Shown piece by piece: positions 34,190 to 45,812 of a DNA stretch of 64,000 nucleotides (position 1 is the first letter of the stretch; each line of letters begins with the position of its first letter). Below the pieces are notes generated by a model, which searched no databases, had not been told where the DNA came from, and was given only the letters and a program-made list of their open reading frames with translations. Source of the stretch: Rhyzopertha dominica (taxonomy: Eukaryota; Arthropoda; Insecta; Coleoptera; Bostrichidae); assembly GCA_025024175.1 (NCBI GenBank), contig QCXZ01000001.1:34218942-34282941 (forward strand), in the 5' to 3' direction. A program made the translations under genes and the position numbers.

Positions 34190-35765
34190 TTCTTGGTGCT
34201 GTTGACATCATTGGTCCATTTCATTTTTCATTTTCCCTGGTTTCTGAATTATCCTCTCTATAGTTGTTTTTCGTATAAGCACGGTCTTCCACTTTTTCGT
34301 TGGTCTCCGCTTAGCTCCCAAGTTTTCCGTGTGGTTTGCCTCTTTCCTTTAGATGTGTCCCTAGTATTTGATGTGTTTGATGCCGGTTTGGCTCAGCTGC
34401 ATTGTTCTTGTTGTTAGAGGTCGCTTAAGAGTGCTGAGATTATGTCGGCATTTTCCATCGAGGTTTACGTTGTTCGTAGTTCTTAAACAGTTATTTCCAA
34501 GCTACTTCTGTGCTTCGAGGGTAGTTTTCGTCTTCCAGGAATTTATGTACCACTATTGTGTAATTTCTTGTATACACTTAACTATATGCATGGAACATCA
34601 CTATACCGAGCGTAACAATGATAATAGTAACGCAAACATAACATAGTTCATAACACTAGGACACAATGTGAATTAAACTCTTACAATTTTATGTAGTTGT
34701 TCGATTTCTGTATCTTGTTTAGGTTTCTCTTTCATGATGATGTTGAGGTTTCCTTGTGTGACTTCATCTGTTTGTCCGATCGCTTGCTGGAGCTCTAGAT
34801 GGGGTGATGATCTAGGAGATTATTCTTGAATGTGTGCATTTTTTATATATTATAGATTACAGATTATTTACGGTCGTGGGCTTATTTATATGGCTTCCTG
34901 ATCTCTAGACAAAACTATCGCACTATCGCAGTGGTTCCTTTTACTCCTTTCTGGTGTTGCCTCTAAGATTTGTTCTCTCCAACTGAAGTCTTTTTGTTTC
35001 AAGTCATTTATGAGCGCTGGGATTCTTCTGAGTTGTATTTTGATCGTAGACCTTGTACAGTTTTCTTCCAAGCTATTGCCTAACTTCCACATGTTTTGTC
35101 TGGTGTGATTTTTCTTGCTTGGTTTATGTGTTATTATTGCTGGACAATGTTCCCCCATATATCTGTTTCATGAACCAATGTGCTGCGTAGACTTTCTGTA
35201 CCACAATTTTATAACTTTTTGTATACACTTGGCTAAATACACGGAACTACTTCACAGTAAGGACGACAACAATAACAACCATAACACGAGCACAAGGACG
35301 CTACACTAAAACACATTATTAACAAAACGTTTACGTGTAAACTGTGATTCTCTCATTTATTATGTCTGCTGTAGCGGCCATTACTTCTTCTCCTCCACAG
35401 AATCATTCTCTTTCTAGGTCATTTAGGAGTAACAAGATTCCTTTTCGTTGTCCTGCTTCTTGATATTTTGACTGTAGTTCCTTTTACAATTTCTTCTAAG
35501 CTGATTCGAATCTTTGGATGTTTTGTCTGATACAACTTACAGTTGTTGCTCTTAGCTCTCTTGTATGTTTACGATGTACTTGTTGTGTGAAGTTCTCCCC
35601 ATGTATTTGAGTGGGATGGCATTGAAGAGACAATTTCCGTCACCTGGAATTATCTGTGCCAGAATGGTGTGCTGCTTTGTTTTTACTATTTTCATCATTT
35701 TAAATTGTTACTTTAGCAGTAATCATTCTATGTACTGGTATTATTATTTGTACAAAAAACCACAT
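34190..35765 (-). repeat. three diverged direct copies of a ~400-600-bp unit
   Basis: Segments around 34400-34700, 34950-35320 and 35390-35640 share ordered blocks, for example TTCTTCCAAGCTATT against TTCTTCTAAGCTGATT, ATGTTTTGTCTG twice, and TTTCTTGTATACACTTAACT against TTTTTGTATACACTTGGCT. Minus-strand reading gives lysine- and glutamate-rich helical stretches (34886-35158), possibly an old coiled-coil frame. I cannot assign it to a known family. Confidence 0.45.
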
Positions 35766-35814
35766 TAATAAAAACGGCGGGCATTATTAGAAAAGTCATA
35801 TAAAAAAGACATTT

Positions 35815-36005
35815 TTAGCCTAGAAACTCGATAAGTTCTACGTTGCTATAAACTCCCGAAAAGTACTTGGCAAACAGATCAGCTGTGCCTTCACTATGTT
35901 CACCTTGAAAAGACATATGAGCAGGATAATCATTTTCCTTACGCAGTTTCTTTACGTACGTCCAAAACAATCTAGGATTACTCTTAAAACCAAGCTCCAT
36001 CTGAT
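35815..36005 (-). pseudogene. LINE polyprotein fragment between endonuclease and RT
   Basis: The minus-strand frame reads 'NPRLFWTYVKKLRKEND' and 'TADLFAKYFSGVYSN'. This is the conserved linker upstream of RT in jockey/CR1-like LINEs, usually 'NPKxFWxYVxxxRK...ADLFAxYFSSVYS'. It is 62 codons long with stops beyond. Same class as the RT piece at 1740-1965. Confidence 0.65.
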
Positions 36006-36359
36006 GTATGTGGTTTTTGTATATGTATATTACCTATGCATCATATATTTGACAGTTTGGTAATCTCATTTTGCAAATATATAGGTGCTATCGTTCCAGG
36101 TGGTTATTTCTTTGTGGTTATAAAAAAACTTCGGTTAGTTTGCGTTTAGTTAGCTATCTTAAAAGTGTCCCCCCATTATTACAATTTAAAAATGGTCACT
36201 TTAGCTTTAACTGAACAATGGATTATTTTTTCTTGAGCGAGCCGAGGTTAGCGTGCGATCAGGTATTTTGTTAGCGAAGACGCCTGGAGGGCAAGTAACC
36301 AACAATGTCGAGTCGACATTGAGATGATTGTCAAATTTACGAAATAGCTTACCGCATAT

Positions 36360-36565
36360 AACACAATGCTTCTTGAACAGCCAATCTCTCCATTCAAAAA
36401 AGAGATATTAATTGATAATTTTTAAATAAAATGGCTAATGAGGAAAAAATCAAATAGTAAATGTATTACGTCCGGAAGAGAATTACGAGAGTGAATGATT
36501 TTGTGATTTTGAAGCTAAAGCATAAAACATTAAGTGACACTGGTTCGAGAAGAATTAGATGAGTA
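36360..36565 (+). repeat. diverged repeat, inverted relative to 43715-43935
   Basis: Shared blocks in the same order are TTGAACAGCCAATCTCTC, TTACGAGAGTGAATG and TTAAGTGACACT. The partner at 43715-43935 is in reverse orientation. Probably pieces of an unidentified old transposon. Confidence 0.5.
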
Positions 36566-37397
36566 GAAGCATGGTCGTAATACTACATCTAATACCGTGT
36601 AGCCCGTTCTTCGAGCTATATACATACCAAGTTTCAAGTAGATCAGTGCAGTGAGTAGACGTATGTTACCATTCGCGTAAAGTATGTCCGATATTCGCCT
36701 AGCATGTCCAGCATGGATAAAAAGTTAGAGCAACGATGTAACGTAAAAACTCGTACGAAATATCAACTTTGGTCTATAGTGTAGTCTAGATGTTATGAAC
36801 CAATGACGTCACAAATTTAACAAGCACAATTGAAACTTTAAGTACACAACAATATTTATTGAATCCATATATTTTGGATGAATTGGTGAGGAGGATCTCA
36901 GTTATTGTCCAATAGAGCCGTCAAGTTAAAAGTTTGTTCTGAATGGTTACGTCGAAAAGCAAAAGCTGCTTGCTTTGTAGAAAATTTTCCATAGGTTTGA
37001 AGATTATGGTAGATATGAAAAGAAAAAGTGAAGTGAAACAATTATGGCCGTGTATAAATCCACCAATGGATTGGATGCAAAGGGAACTGTTTTACAAAAA
37101 GATAAGATAAGAGATGGGAAGTTTTAACGAAGAATAATCTATGTTGCCTTAAAGCTTGCAGGAAAAAGAAGGTGTGTGGAGTAGATTATCTGCTTCATAA
37201 AAAAAGGGAAGTAGCTAGAGATTCTAAGAAAACAGATGGAGTTAGTGAACGGCATGACAGTTATACAGAAAAAATAACAGTGTTAAACAGAGAAAGACAA
37301 CCAAATCTCCTACAGCAAATTTTACTTGTTAAATTATATAGTAATGGCAGAGTAGTAACCACTTATGAATTTATAGCTGGAGGAGCAACAGTCATAT

Positions 37398-37442
37398 TAT
37401 TAGACTATTATTATTATTATTATTATTATATATTATTAGACT
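37398..37442. repeat. (TTA)n microsatellite
   Basis: Interrupted ATT/TTA triplet run within 37398-37442, immediately before the mariner relic. Confidence 0.85.
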
Positions 37443-37454
37443 TTGTGACATGGC

Positions 37455-37880
37455 CTGCCGGGAGATGAAAATGACTGTGACATTCTCAAGAAACAGTAGA
37501 GAAGTGCCCAGAAATTTTATTGCATTACTACACCATGCGTGGCGCCATATTGCTCACACTGTAGTAGATTTCTTGAATGCTCGCGGTATCGCAACAGTCC
37601 ATACACTCCATCCACCGTACAGTCTACAATTAGCCTCTTACTTGCGATTTTTGCTTGTTCCAAAATCAAGTTTCCGCTCAGGGGGCTGAAATTCAAGACC
37701 AATCACGAGGTCATCAAAGCTACGGAGGTCTAGCGTTCGTGTTTAAAAAATGGCAAGAACGCTGGTAAAAGTGTGTTAGAACTGAGGGGGCTTAACATCG
37801 AAAAAAGTATGTAGATTTTGGAAGTTTGAACTACTTTTTGTTGTGGAACATTTTTTTCTTTACTTTTTGAACAACCTGTG
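37455..37880 (+). pseudogene. mariner transposase C-terminal relic
   Basis: Shifting plus-strand frames read 'HTVVDFLNARGIATV', then 'HPPYS', then 'KFPLRGLKFKT' and 'FKKWQERW'. This is the C-terminal end of mariner transposases ('HxDNAxxHTA...FL...PHPPYSPDLAPCDFFLFPKxK...'). The catalytic HHDNA block reads HHAWR, the third Asp is lost, and frameshifts and stops abound. It lies in an aquaporin intron directly left of the long-TIR element. Confidence 0.65.
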
Positions 37881-37891
37881 TAAATACAGGG

Positions 37892-39068
37892 TGATTCGCA
37901 TAAGCACTGACACAGTGCAGGGGCATGTAGTAGTGTCCAAAGTATTGTGATTTACTAAGTTGCACCGCTGAGAAGTTATAATCCTTCAAAGTGGGGTTTC
38001 AAATTTCGAAAAAATTAATATCTCACATATACTTGAACTTAAAAGAACACGTTGTGTACTCGAAAAGTTCGAAAGTAATTAGAGTTCAGTTGGAACATTT
38101 TAAAGGGTTGATAAGGGACGATGCACCCTTAAAATCTGACAGAATTTTTTAGCACGTTGGCGAACTTGAAAAATTATTATATTATTTCATGGGGAATTTT
38201 ACTCTAAAACTTTTTTACTCTAGTTCTTTTTCAAAAAATCTTATCGTTTTCGAGAAAAACCTGAATAACTAGAAACATGTATTGGAAGGTGTTATTTAAA
38301 ATTATCGAAAATTCAAACGATGGCTATGAAATTAAAAGTCAGACTTGATAATCAGGTAAATTGAACACTAAATAAATTTAGTGTTGTGAAAATGACCTGG
38401 AGATTTTCATTTAGTGAACAAGTTGACATGCTATTAGTATTAGGTTTCTGTGAAGGAAAATGCAGAATAAGTGTTGAATATAATCGGAGAAGATTTCCTA
38501 ATCCCGTAATCTCTCATAGAGAAACATCTGCCAATATTTTGTTCTATAAAAGTATTTTTATTTGAACTGTTTACTTGATTGTCAAGCCTGACGTTTAATT
38601 TCATAGCCATCGTTAAAATTTTCGATAATTTTAAATAACAGCTACAATACATGTTTTCAGTTATTCAGGTTTTTCTCGAAAACAATAAGATTTCTTGCAA
38701 AATAACAAGAGTAAAAAAAGTTTTAGAATTAAATTCCAAATAAAATAAATTTTTCAAGTCCGCCAACGTATTAAAAAATTGCCTCATATTTTAAGGGTGC
38801 ATAATCCCTTATCAATCATTTCAAATGCTCCAATTGAACTTTAATTACATTCGAATGCTGCTCTTGATACACCCACAACGTGTACCAAATTTGTTTTTTT
38901 CAAGTTCAAGTATAAGTGAGATATTGATTTTTTCGAAATTTGAAACCCCATTTTGAAGGCCTATAACTTTTCAGGGATGTAACTTACTATATAGGTAAGT
39001 TGCGTTAAATCACAATATTATGGACTCCCCTACATACCCCTGCTCTGTGTCGGTGCTTATGCGAATGA
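37892..39068. mobile_element. ~1.18-kb DNA element with ~470-bp inverted repeats
   Basis: The left arm (37892-38365) and right arm (38575-39068) are reverse complements over nearly their full length, starting TGATTCGCATAAGCAC and ending GTGCTTATGCGAATGA. The unique centre (38366-38574) holds a short frame with a DUF4817-like helix-turn-helix. The target duplication is not clear. It is in the last aquaporin intron. Confidence 0.8.
38392..38565 (+). CDS. short DUF4817-like helix-turn-helix frame
   Basis: An ATG at 38392 opens 57 codons ending at TGA 38563-38565. 'FSEQVDMLLVLGFCEGKCRI' followed by 'SVEYNRRRFPN' fits the DUF4817 helix-turn-helix (family pattern: E-x2-DML-x2-G-x3-N-x3-A-x2-Y-x3-FP). 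This domain forms the N-terminus of a group of insect Tc3-like DDE transposases, whose decayed C-terminal halves occur at 22075, 45175, 54740 and 58430. Here only the DNA-binding half remains. It may be a terminal-repeat binding peptide or simply a deletion product of the autonomous element. Confidence 0.55.
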   Translation: MTWRFSFSEQVDMLLVLGFCEGKCRISVEYNRRRFPNPVISHRETSANILFYKSIFI

Positions 39069-40565
39069 TAATAAATAAATAAGAGAAAACTAATTGAGCG
39101 AACCCTTCCAAATAGGTAAATAAGTGACCAGAAAATCACATAAAGAAATTATTGTATCATAGCATAATACCAAAACCTGAAATTGTATAAGCTACAGAAC
39201 CAGACTTACGTATCAGAAGCACTTTGACGCTTTAAAGAATTAATGCAGTGGTTGAAAAACGAGACAAAGAATCATCTACAGATATTAAAAATTAAAATGG
39301 GATAATATAGATACCTATGCATTTAATGACAAAGACTGTCAGAACTACTTGAAAGGAGAGGGAATACGTATTTATACGTGTGTTGGAAAGAGAAATTACG
39401 GTTGTAGTAGTTAGCTAGCAGTTTAACAAAAATGTACCTACAGAGTTATTGCCCGAACTTTAAATACTACTGTTGATACTACTATTCAGTTTCAATGGAA
39501 TCTACAGATTATAACTTTTTATCTGCTGATACTAGTCGACGTTTTTGTTATTTTTAGAACAGTCTTTCTTAATTGAAGATATTTAACAAGTGATTATACG
39601 GCAGTCAGAAGGAACATAAAGTTCAATCAGCTGGTTTAACCCACGTTACTCCCTACAACAATTTTCTCGCAGTTTCATGTGGATATATTACGAATAGGTG
39701 TATCAGATTGTAAATTGACTTATCACACTTTGAACATTTGCTTGCCTGTTTCTCTATGTAATTTTTGAACGTCATTTTATGCACATGTAAAATAACTACT
39801 TTTCCAATCGTGCCTATATTGATTATTATTATGCCAAATAACAATGCTTGAATTCCTAAGATAATAAAAACTCGTGTGACAAAAATTCATACGGTTCTGT
39901 TAAAAAAATTGATGACGTCATATGTTTGTGATAATAACAGACAGTTCTGTTTCAATCGTCTCAAAATGAACCTTTTTTAATATTTAATTTACCAGTTTCA
40001 GCGTTTTTTTCCGATTATTTGCAAATATCCCTTATTTTGATATTTTGAATTATATGCGTTACTCACTTTATCGACACTCGATATGTGAGACCTGGTAAAA
40101 ATCTATACATAAAAGTATATGACATATACCAGTATGTTTTTTTATTCATAAATTCACTATTTAGTATTTTTTGTGAATTTGTTAGTTTCTATTAAAAGTT
40201 TATTAGCAGCGCAAAAAAAACCTTGAAAATATTTTCAGTGCCTGCTTATCACCCTATAATAATCATAATTTTTAGCCTTATACCTATAACAAAAGGTTTT
40301 TCTGCAGATATTGCGTATTTCACAAAATATTATAGGGTTGGCTTAACGGCTGATAACACACTTTATCTGGCCTAATTTCCATTGGTTTCCTATACTATCT
40401 CGAACCTATAGTAGTGCATATAGTAGAAATTACCTATCTACAAACTCCACCCAGTATTAGTAAATATTTTTCTAGTAGGCAGAAATACACCGGTGTATTG
40501 AGCTTTATCCGTAAGCGACAGAGCGACACAGTATGAACATTACGACTATACTAATTCTATTTCAG
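39069..40565. other. end of last aquaporin intron, no gene seen
   Basis: AT-rich sequence without recognisable element or coding pattern before the TM6 exon. Confidence 0.5.
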
Positions 40566-40664
40566 GTTTTCTGGATTGCACCATTGTTGGCTGGAATAGT
40601 TGGATCATTATTTTATAGACTTTTGTATTTAGAACCATCCGTTAATACCACCGATAATGAATAA
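40566..40664 (+). CDS. aquaporin, terminal exon with TM6 and stop
   Basis: The acceptor CTATTTCAG ends at 40565. The 32 codons read 'VFWIAPLLAGIVGSLFYRLLY' (TM6 of the MIP fold) and a short acidic tail ending at TAA 40662-40664. The five exons sum to about 246 residues, close to the usual 250-270 once a short N-terminus is added. A candidate poly(A) signal AATAAA overlaps the stop (40660-40665) and another lies at 40905-40910, giving a possible 3' UTR to about 40930. Confidence 0.9.
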   Translation, partial: VFWIAPLLAGIVGSLFYRLLYLEPSVNTTDNE

Positions 40665-40904
40665 ATGTTGATAGATTACCGTCTTTCTTTCTGTCCGAAC
40701 GATCGTTGATTTAAACTTGCCGCCAGAAATATTGATTGCGAAAGCGTATAGTGCTCTTCCAGTCGGCAATGTTGCATGGTTGGGTGATGCTGTACAACAA
40801 CAGAGTGACGAGGAGGAACAGAAACAGAAACAGTGCAACTCGAGATGGCGTCAGAGGCAGTTGCGAATGTATGGGGGATTTGTTATTAAAGCAAATTGTA
40901 TTAA

Positions 40905-40910
40905 AATAAA
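40905..40910 (+). terminator. candidate polyadenylation signal of the aquaporin gene
   Basis: AATAAA lies 240 bp after the aquaporin stop codon, a normal distance for an insect 3' UTR. The earlier AATAAA at 40660-40665 overlaps the stop and would be an unusually early signal. Confidence 0.4.
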
Positions 40911-42584
40911 CGGCGGGCATTTCGATATTGTGCTAGTGAGGTGCGTTGTAGCTATTTATTTGTAACGTTAAGTATTACAGGTGAGTTTTATTTCAAAAAA
41001 TGCTGTATATCTGTTCCGATATTATCACTCAGCAATAACAAATCTTACTTACGGGCTAACCTCAATATAAAGATTAAAAGAATATCAGATTGTAATGTCA
41101 ATTCATCTGAGGTACGATAAAGGTATAGGTGCTACGTTATATCAAAAGTAAGTATTTTTAGTGGGTAGGGGAAGCTGAAGCTAAATTACCGTGACTCTGT
41201 GACCTTACATGAATCCAAAGTTCATCATTGCCGTCAAAAATGATTCCGATCTTCCGTTACCAATCGTTTATTAAACCTTAAGTTACCATCTAGGTACCTA
41301 CATATTATAGCTTACTACAATACTTCCGCTCTAGTGGCTCTAGGTGAGTACCGTACAATTTTTTTAACATGTAAGTCTTGCCCGTTTAGGCACTTTTAGG
41401 TATTCTGTTTTACCTGGTACTTTTGTGGGGTAGGTAAAGAAACCTTCNACGCAAAGAACTGAGTCAATGAACCTTGTCTGCCTTTTGTTGCGACAATTTC
41501 AGAGCATTAAAGTCGTTGAAATTTAAATTTAATTCAGTAATTGATCATTTCCACACAACACTACAAGGACCGACTCGACTCATATATAATCTAAATAATA
41601 ATGCGCTAAGGAAGCATTATAATTTCGTTGTATTGCTTGCCGTATTAATTTTTTGTAGTGAACTTGATTAGTTAAATATAAATATGTTTATAACAGAAAA
41701 GGAAACGTTCCGTAGCTATTAACTTTGTATGCTTACAGACTTAACATAGAGCATTCAAAATATCCACAGTCAAATAAATAAAGTAATGGAAACTTACAAA
41801 GTAATTTAAAATTTTAACCGCTGTGCACGTGGAAGATTCACTTTCCGTATTATATGATACGTAGTATACAAAGATATTTTGTGTTTTATACAAAACTGTA
41901 TTGAACTTTTTATCCAGCGTTACAGCATACGTATACCTATTTATGAAAAATACACACATATAAGTTCATAAACTTGTGTGTTTTTTAAGTTTTATTCACA
42001 TTTGTAATGACAAAACTATGCCATAATTACAAGTTTGAAAACACCAAAGGGAATACTAACATAAAAAATATATATAGTAAAAAGAGGATAATGGTATACT
42101 CATAGTTCTGCCTCTCAGATGGACATTGGTTGCATTATAAGTTCTTCAGTATTAACACCAGAAAGTTATACAGAAGCAATGGCATCTAAAGAAGGGACAG
42201 CTACAATTGAATGTGCTTTTGACATTCTATAGTCATACGATTTCTTTTAAAGTAGTTCTCTTAAAATTTTAGTTTTGTTCATGTACTGATCACTTCGGCT
42301 GCACTTTTGCAGTTAATAAAACATTCCAGCTGTAGTTGGAGTGTAGGTAATTTAATCCATAATGTTCATGAGTTTCTTATACATTCCAAAATTGAATTTT
42401 TTTCCGTGTTTAAAATTAAAATAAAAAAATGATTATTGCTCAAAACTTGACCGAGTTGCGCTAATATTAATGGGATTAACTAGTGTTGAAAACAGTAGCT
42501 TTTACGAGGGTGAATGCTTTCAGCGTCCATAATTTCGTTTGGACTTGTGTCAGGCAAATTTTGAGGTTCTTCGTCTTTGACAAA

Positions 42585-42665
42585 GATTACAGGTGTAATC
42601 GAAACGTCAGACTATTAACTTTTTGTCAGTGTTTTCAAGAGACAGCGATCTATCCGACAAAATAT
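42585..42665. repeat. dispersed ~85-bp repeat, copy 2
   Basis: Partner of 11140-11225. Begins with hairpin GATTACAGGTGTAATC then GAAACGTCAGAC. Confidence 0.6.
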
Positions 42666-43714
42666 TATCTCATAACAGTAGCTTTTATTTTTCTAGTACA
42701 TGTGATGTAACAAGAAATATTTACTTTATACTGAATTATTATGTTTTATTGTCATCTCTCGATCACTCTCCTTCATTAAGGTTAAAATCGCCATAACATA
42801 ACATATTATTCTTCTGTCACTATCCCATAGGCGATATATAGTTGTATCATAAAACATCGTAGCCGGTAAACAAAGAGCTTTTTGCTTTTGGTGGCCCATT
42901 TTTGACGGTATTTTAATATATGACTCACATTCAAATATTTTAAATCCATTACTGTCAGTTTCTTCCCCCTACCAAAAAAACAACCCATTTGCAATAATCA
43001 TTATTGTCGTTTAATCGTCGGTTTTGCATAACCTTTAAGCTCTGTTTAACTCAGCAACAGTAACATTTACAGTTTTAATTCTGCAGGAACATTTTTGTTA
43101 AACAGCATGGATCGTGTTAACTGCTATATTCTTTAAATATTCCGTCTCATTTTAATTTTTAATATCCGCTGATGATTCTCTGTTTCTTTTTCAACAACTG
43201 CTTTATATTCTTGAAAATGTGAAAATGCTTCTGATTAATATTTGAAACAACTGCATGTGGTTCTCTAACTTGTGCCTTAAGAAGCAAGAAGCAGATCCAA
43301 TTGGTATTCTAGCTAGTTTATGTCTTAATTCAATTTTACTCCTGGTTTTGGTAGTGCGATGATCAGGCTTCTCTACCTAGCTGGAAGGCTTCTGTTATAT
43401 TTATACCGTCTAGTAAAAGTCACTTTTATATGTTTACCTATGGATTTACAATTAATATTTCCTAATCTCTCATACCATAGTTTTTACTTTTTTACATTAC
43501 ATTCATGTACAGATTTTATTTTGAATATCAAATAGTACAAAATTATTGGTTCTTAATCCAGCACATCAATTGTTGCTATCTTCTGAAACAAATTCTCGTT
43601 TACTTTGGTGATAGGTGAAACATTATCATCTCTTTGTAAAGCCATTTATTATTTACCAATGATTTAATTTCTACTATTGTTTTGCATTTACTTCTTTCAT
43701 TCATCTATTTATCT

Positions 43715-43935
43715 AAATCTTCTAGAGCGAGTGTCACTTAATTTTTTAGCTCCAGAATCTCAAATGCATTCACTCTCGTAAATATCTTCTTAACTTTTAA
43801 AGAAAAATTCACTTAGTACACTTACTTACTTTTCTATTGTCATTTTTCTCTTTCTCATTGACCATGTTATTTCTGTATGACCAATTAACCTTTTTCATTA
43901 CTGATGCAGTTGATCTCTTATTTGAATTGAGAGAT
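43715..43935 (-). repeat. diverged repeat, partner of 36360-36565
   Basis: Reverse complement of the 36360-36565 sequence with indels; family unknown. Confidence 0.5.
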
Positions 43936-45174
43936 TGGCTGTTCAAAAAGCTTTTTGAGGTTCGTTTTTTAATGTTCATTGATGATCTTCGTCCATTCTA
44001 AATCATTAAATGATTTTATGTTCATTAAAATATTTTCAGCCGATGTCTTTTGCAACTGATCTTTTGAGTTAAAAACATTAACACAATCTAGAATCCGAAC
44101 ATAAATTATTCATCTGAATGTTCGTGTTTTGATTTACGCATTTATTTTCGACGTCGGCCGTTTTTTTTCTCTTAATTTTTGGACATGCATATCATCGTTG
44201 TTCACCTGCAGGGATCGTTTTACCTGCCTCTCTAATGTTGAAGCTATTGAAAGTAGGTATATGTCAGTATTAGTTCTGAAGAAGACATTAATATGGCTTT
44301 AGAAACGTTGCCATACCCAAGGTTTAAGCCGATAATTAGCTCGAAACCACAAATTATTTATGTGTACTTTTTATTTGGTATAAAACACATTAGCAAATGT
44401 TAAATTTAACTCTTGAGGAAACATAATCAATCGTTTAACATATATTAAAAAAGTCCTTATTTTGCACATTCTAGTGTAAATAAATGTAAGGTGTTTTTTT
44501 ATTATTTTTATAATAGGTAACTAAGTTTTGCAAGTTCATATTGTGCAGTTATAGGTAAAACATTTTACAAAGGAAATACAATTATGTAATCTATACCCTT
44601 TATTCAAATCATTCCTACAAAAAAATACACTTAACTTTCACCTTCTTTACGTCACTTTGAGCACTTCTACTTCTTCTTCTTCTTCTGTTTGACTTCTGAG
44701 ATCTTCATTTATAGATAATCTAGACAGAAATTCTATACATACACACCGTCTGCCACCTATCATTCCCCGTGTTCGCATTTGCTTTATTTTTTTAGATACA
44801 ACTTTAAGTCGTATGTCAAATTAAAGGTATTTTTAAACGGGTTAAATGGCATTTGTCTTCTTCAATTTGTATCATTATCAAGTATGCCTTATATTTACTC
44901 CTTCTTAAAAAAACAAGAAAAAATCATCGCCGCCATATTTTGTTAACTATCTTTATAATTTTAAAATTTTGTTAACTTTATAATAATTAATTAATCTAAT
45001 AAAAGTAAAAATAACGATAAAATAATAACACATTTTTGTGTACTTAACTAATAAATTGAACATTTAAAATTTCGTGATTAACACTCTTTACATTACTTCT
45101 TATTTTAAATACTGTTCAAAGTTTTAACCATCGCAGTAAATACAATAATTAAATTCTTTGACCAGTTAATCACT

Positions 45175-45785
45175 CACAATTCGTACTAGGACATTTCTGA
45201 AAATGAAACGGCATCCTTGGCGATTCGATCTGTTAAAGTCTTCAGTATTGCGGGACTGTGTTTAGCACACCTAATTGTAAAGAAAGCTGCACAAAAAATA
45301 ATCCAATGGATGAAGGTATGGAGAGCTGGGCATCTTATGAGTCCAGAATTACCAATCCTTTGGTTTCAAATGTCATAGATAAATAATTTCGCACCCAATT
45401 TACATTAAGATTTATCTTGTATCTTGATCAAACCAAATATTTCGTATTTCTTCGAAGTAATTTAGTAGCACATTTTCTACAAAATTTTAGTAGAATCCAA
45501 CATTCAAATTGCCTTCCAAGACGTAAGGACCAATAAGTCTCCCCCAAGTATCGCTGCATCTACGTTCACCTTAAGTCCAGTTTGGAAATTTGTGTGTAGC
45601 GTCCATTGAGGATTTAAGTCACTCCAATAAAACGTATTGTATCCAATCCCACCACTTTCGGTAAAGGTACTCTCATCGCTCCAAAGAATATTAGAAAGTT
45701 CCTATTTAATTTCTGTTATTCCTTTCATAATCATCAGGTCTGAGTTCTTAAAAAAATGTCAATTTGTCTTCATGGTAGCCGTTAT
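45175..45785 (-). pseudogene. DUF4817/DDE-type transposase relic (copy 2)
   Basis: Minus-strand reading in several frames gives 'LWSDESTFTESG' (first Asp block), 'WSDLNPQW', then 'GNLNVGFY', 'LNYFEEIRNIWFDQD' (second Asp block) and 'HPLDYFLCSFLYN' (third Asp block, Asp retained in PLDYF). These occur in the normal order of the insect Tc3-like family. Stops and frameshifts are frequent. It stands directly left of the MITE copy B at 45813. Confidence 0.6.
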
Positions 45786-45812
45786 CGTGAAGAATTATTC
45801 TGTTAAAGAAAT

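Larger units (their letters stand above)
40931..45170. other. intergenic AT-rich region, few repeats
   Basis: No gene is recognised. It contains the repeat copies at 42585-42665 and 43715-43935 and a short CTT run near 44669-44690. Open frames at 41474-41671, 41741-41959, 42483-42710 and 42806-42994 have no domain. Confidence 0.5.

Noticed and set aside
42585..42665. Complete hammerhead ribozyme
   Set aside because: The stem II hairpin and GAAAC are present but CUGANGA is not, so only a decayed resemblance can be claimed.
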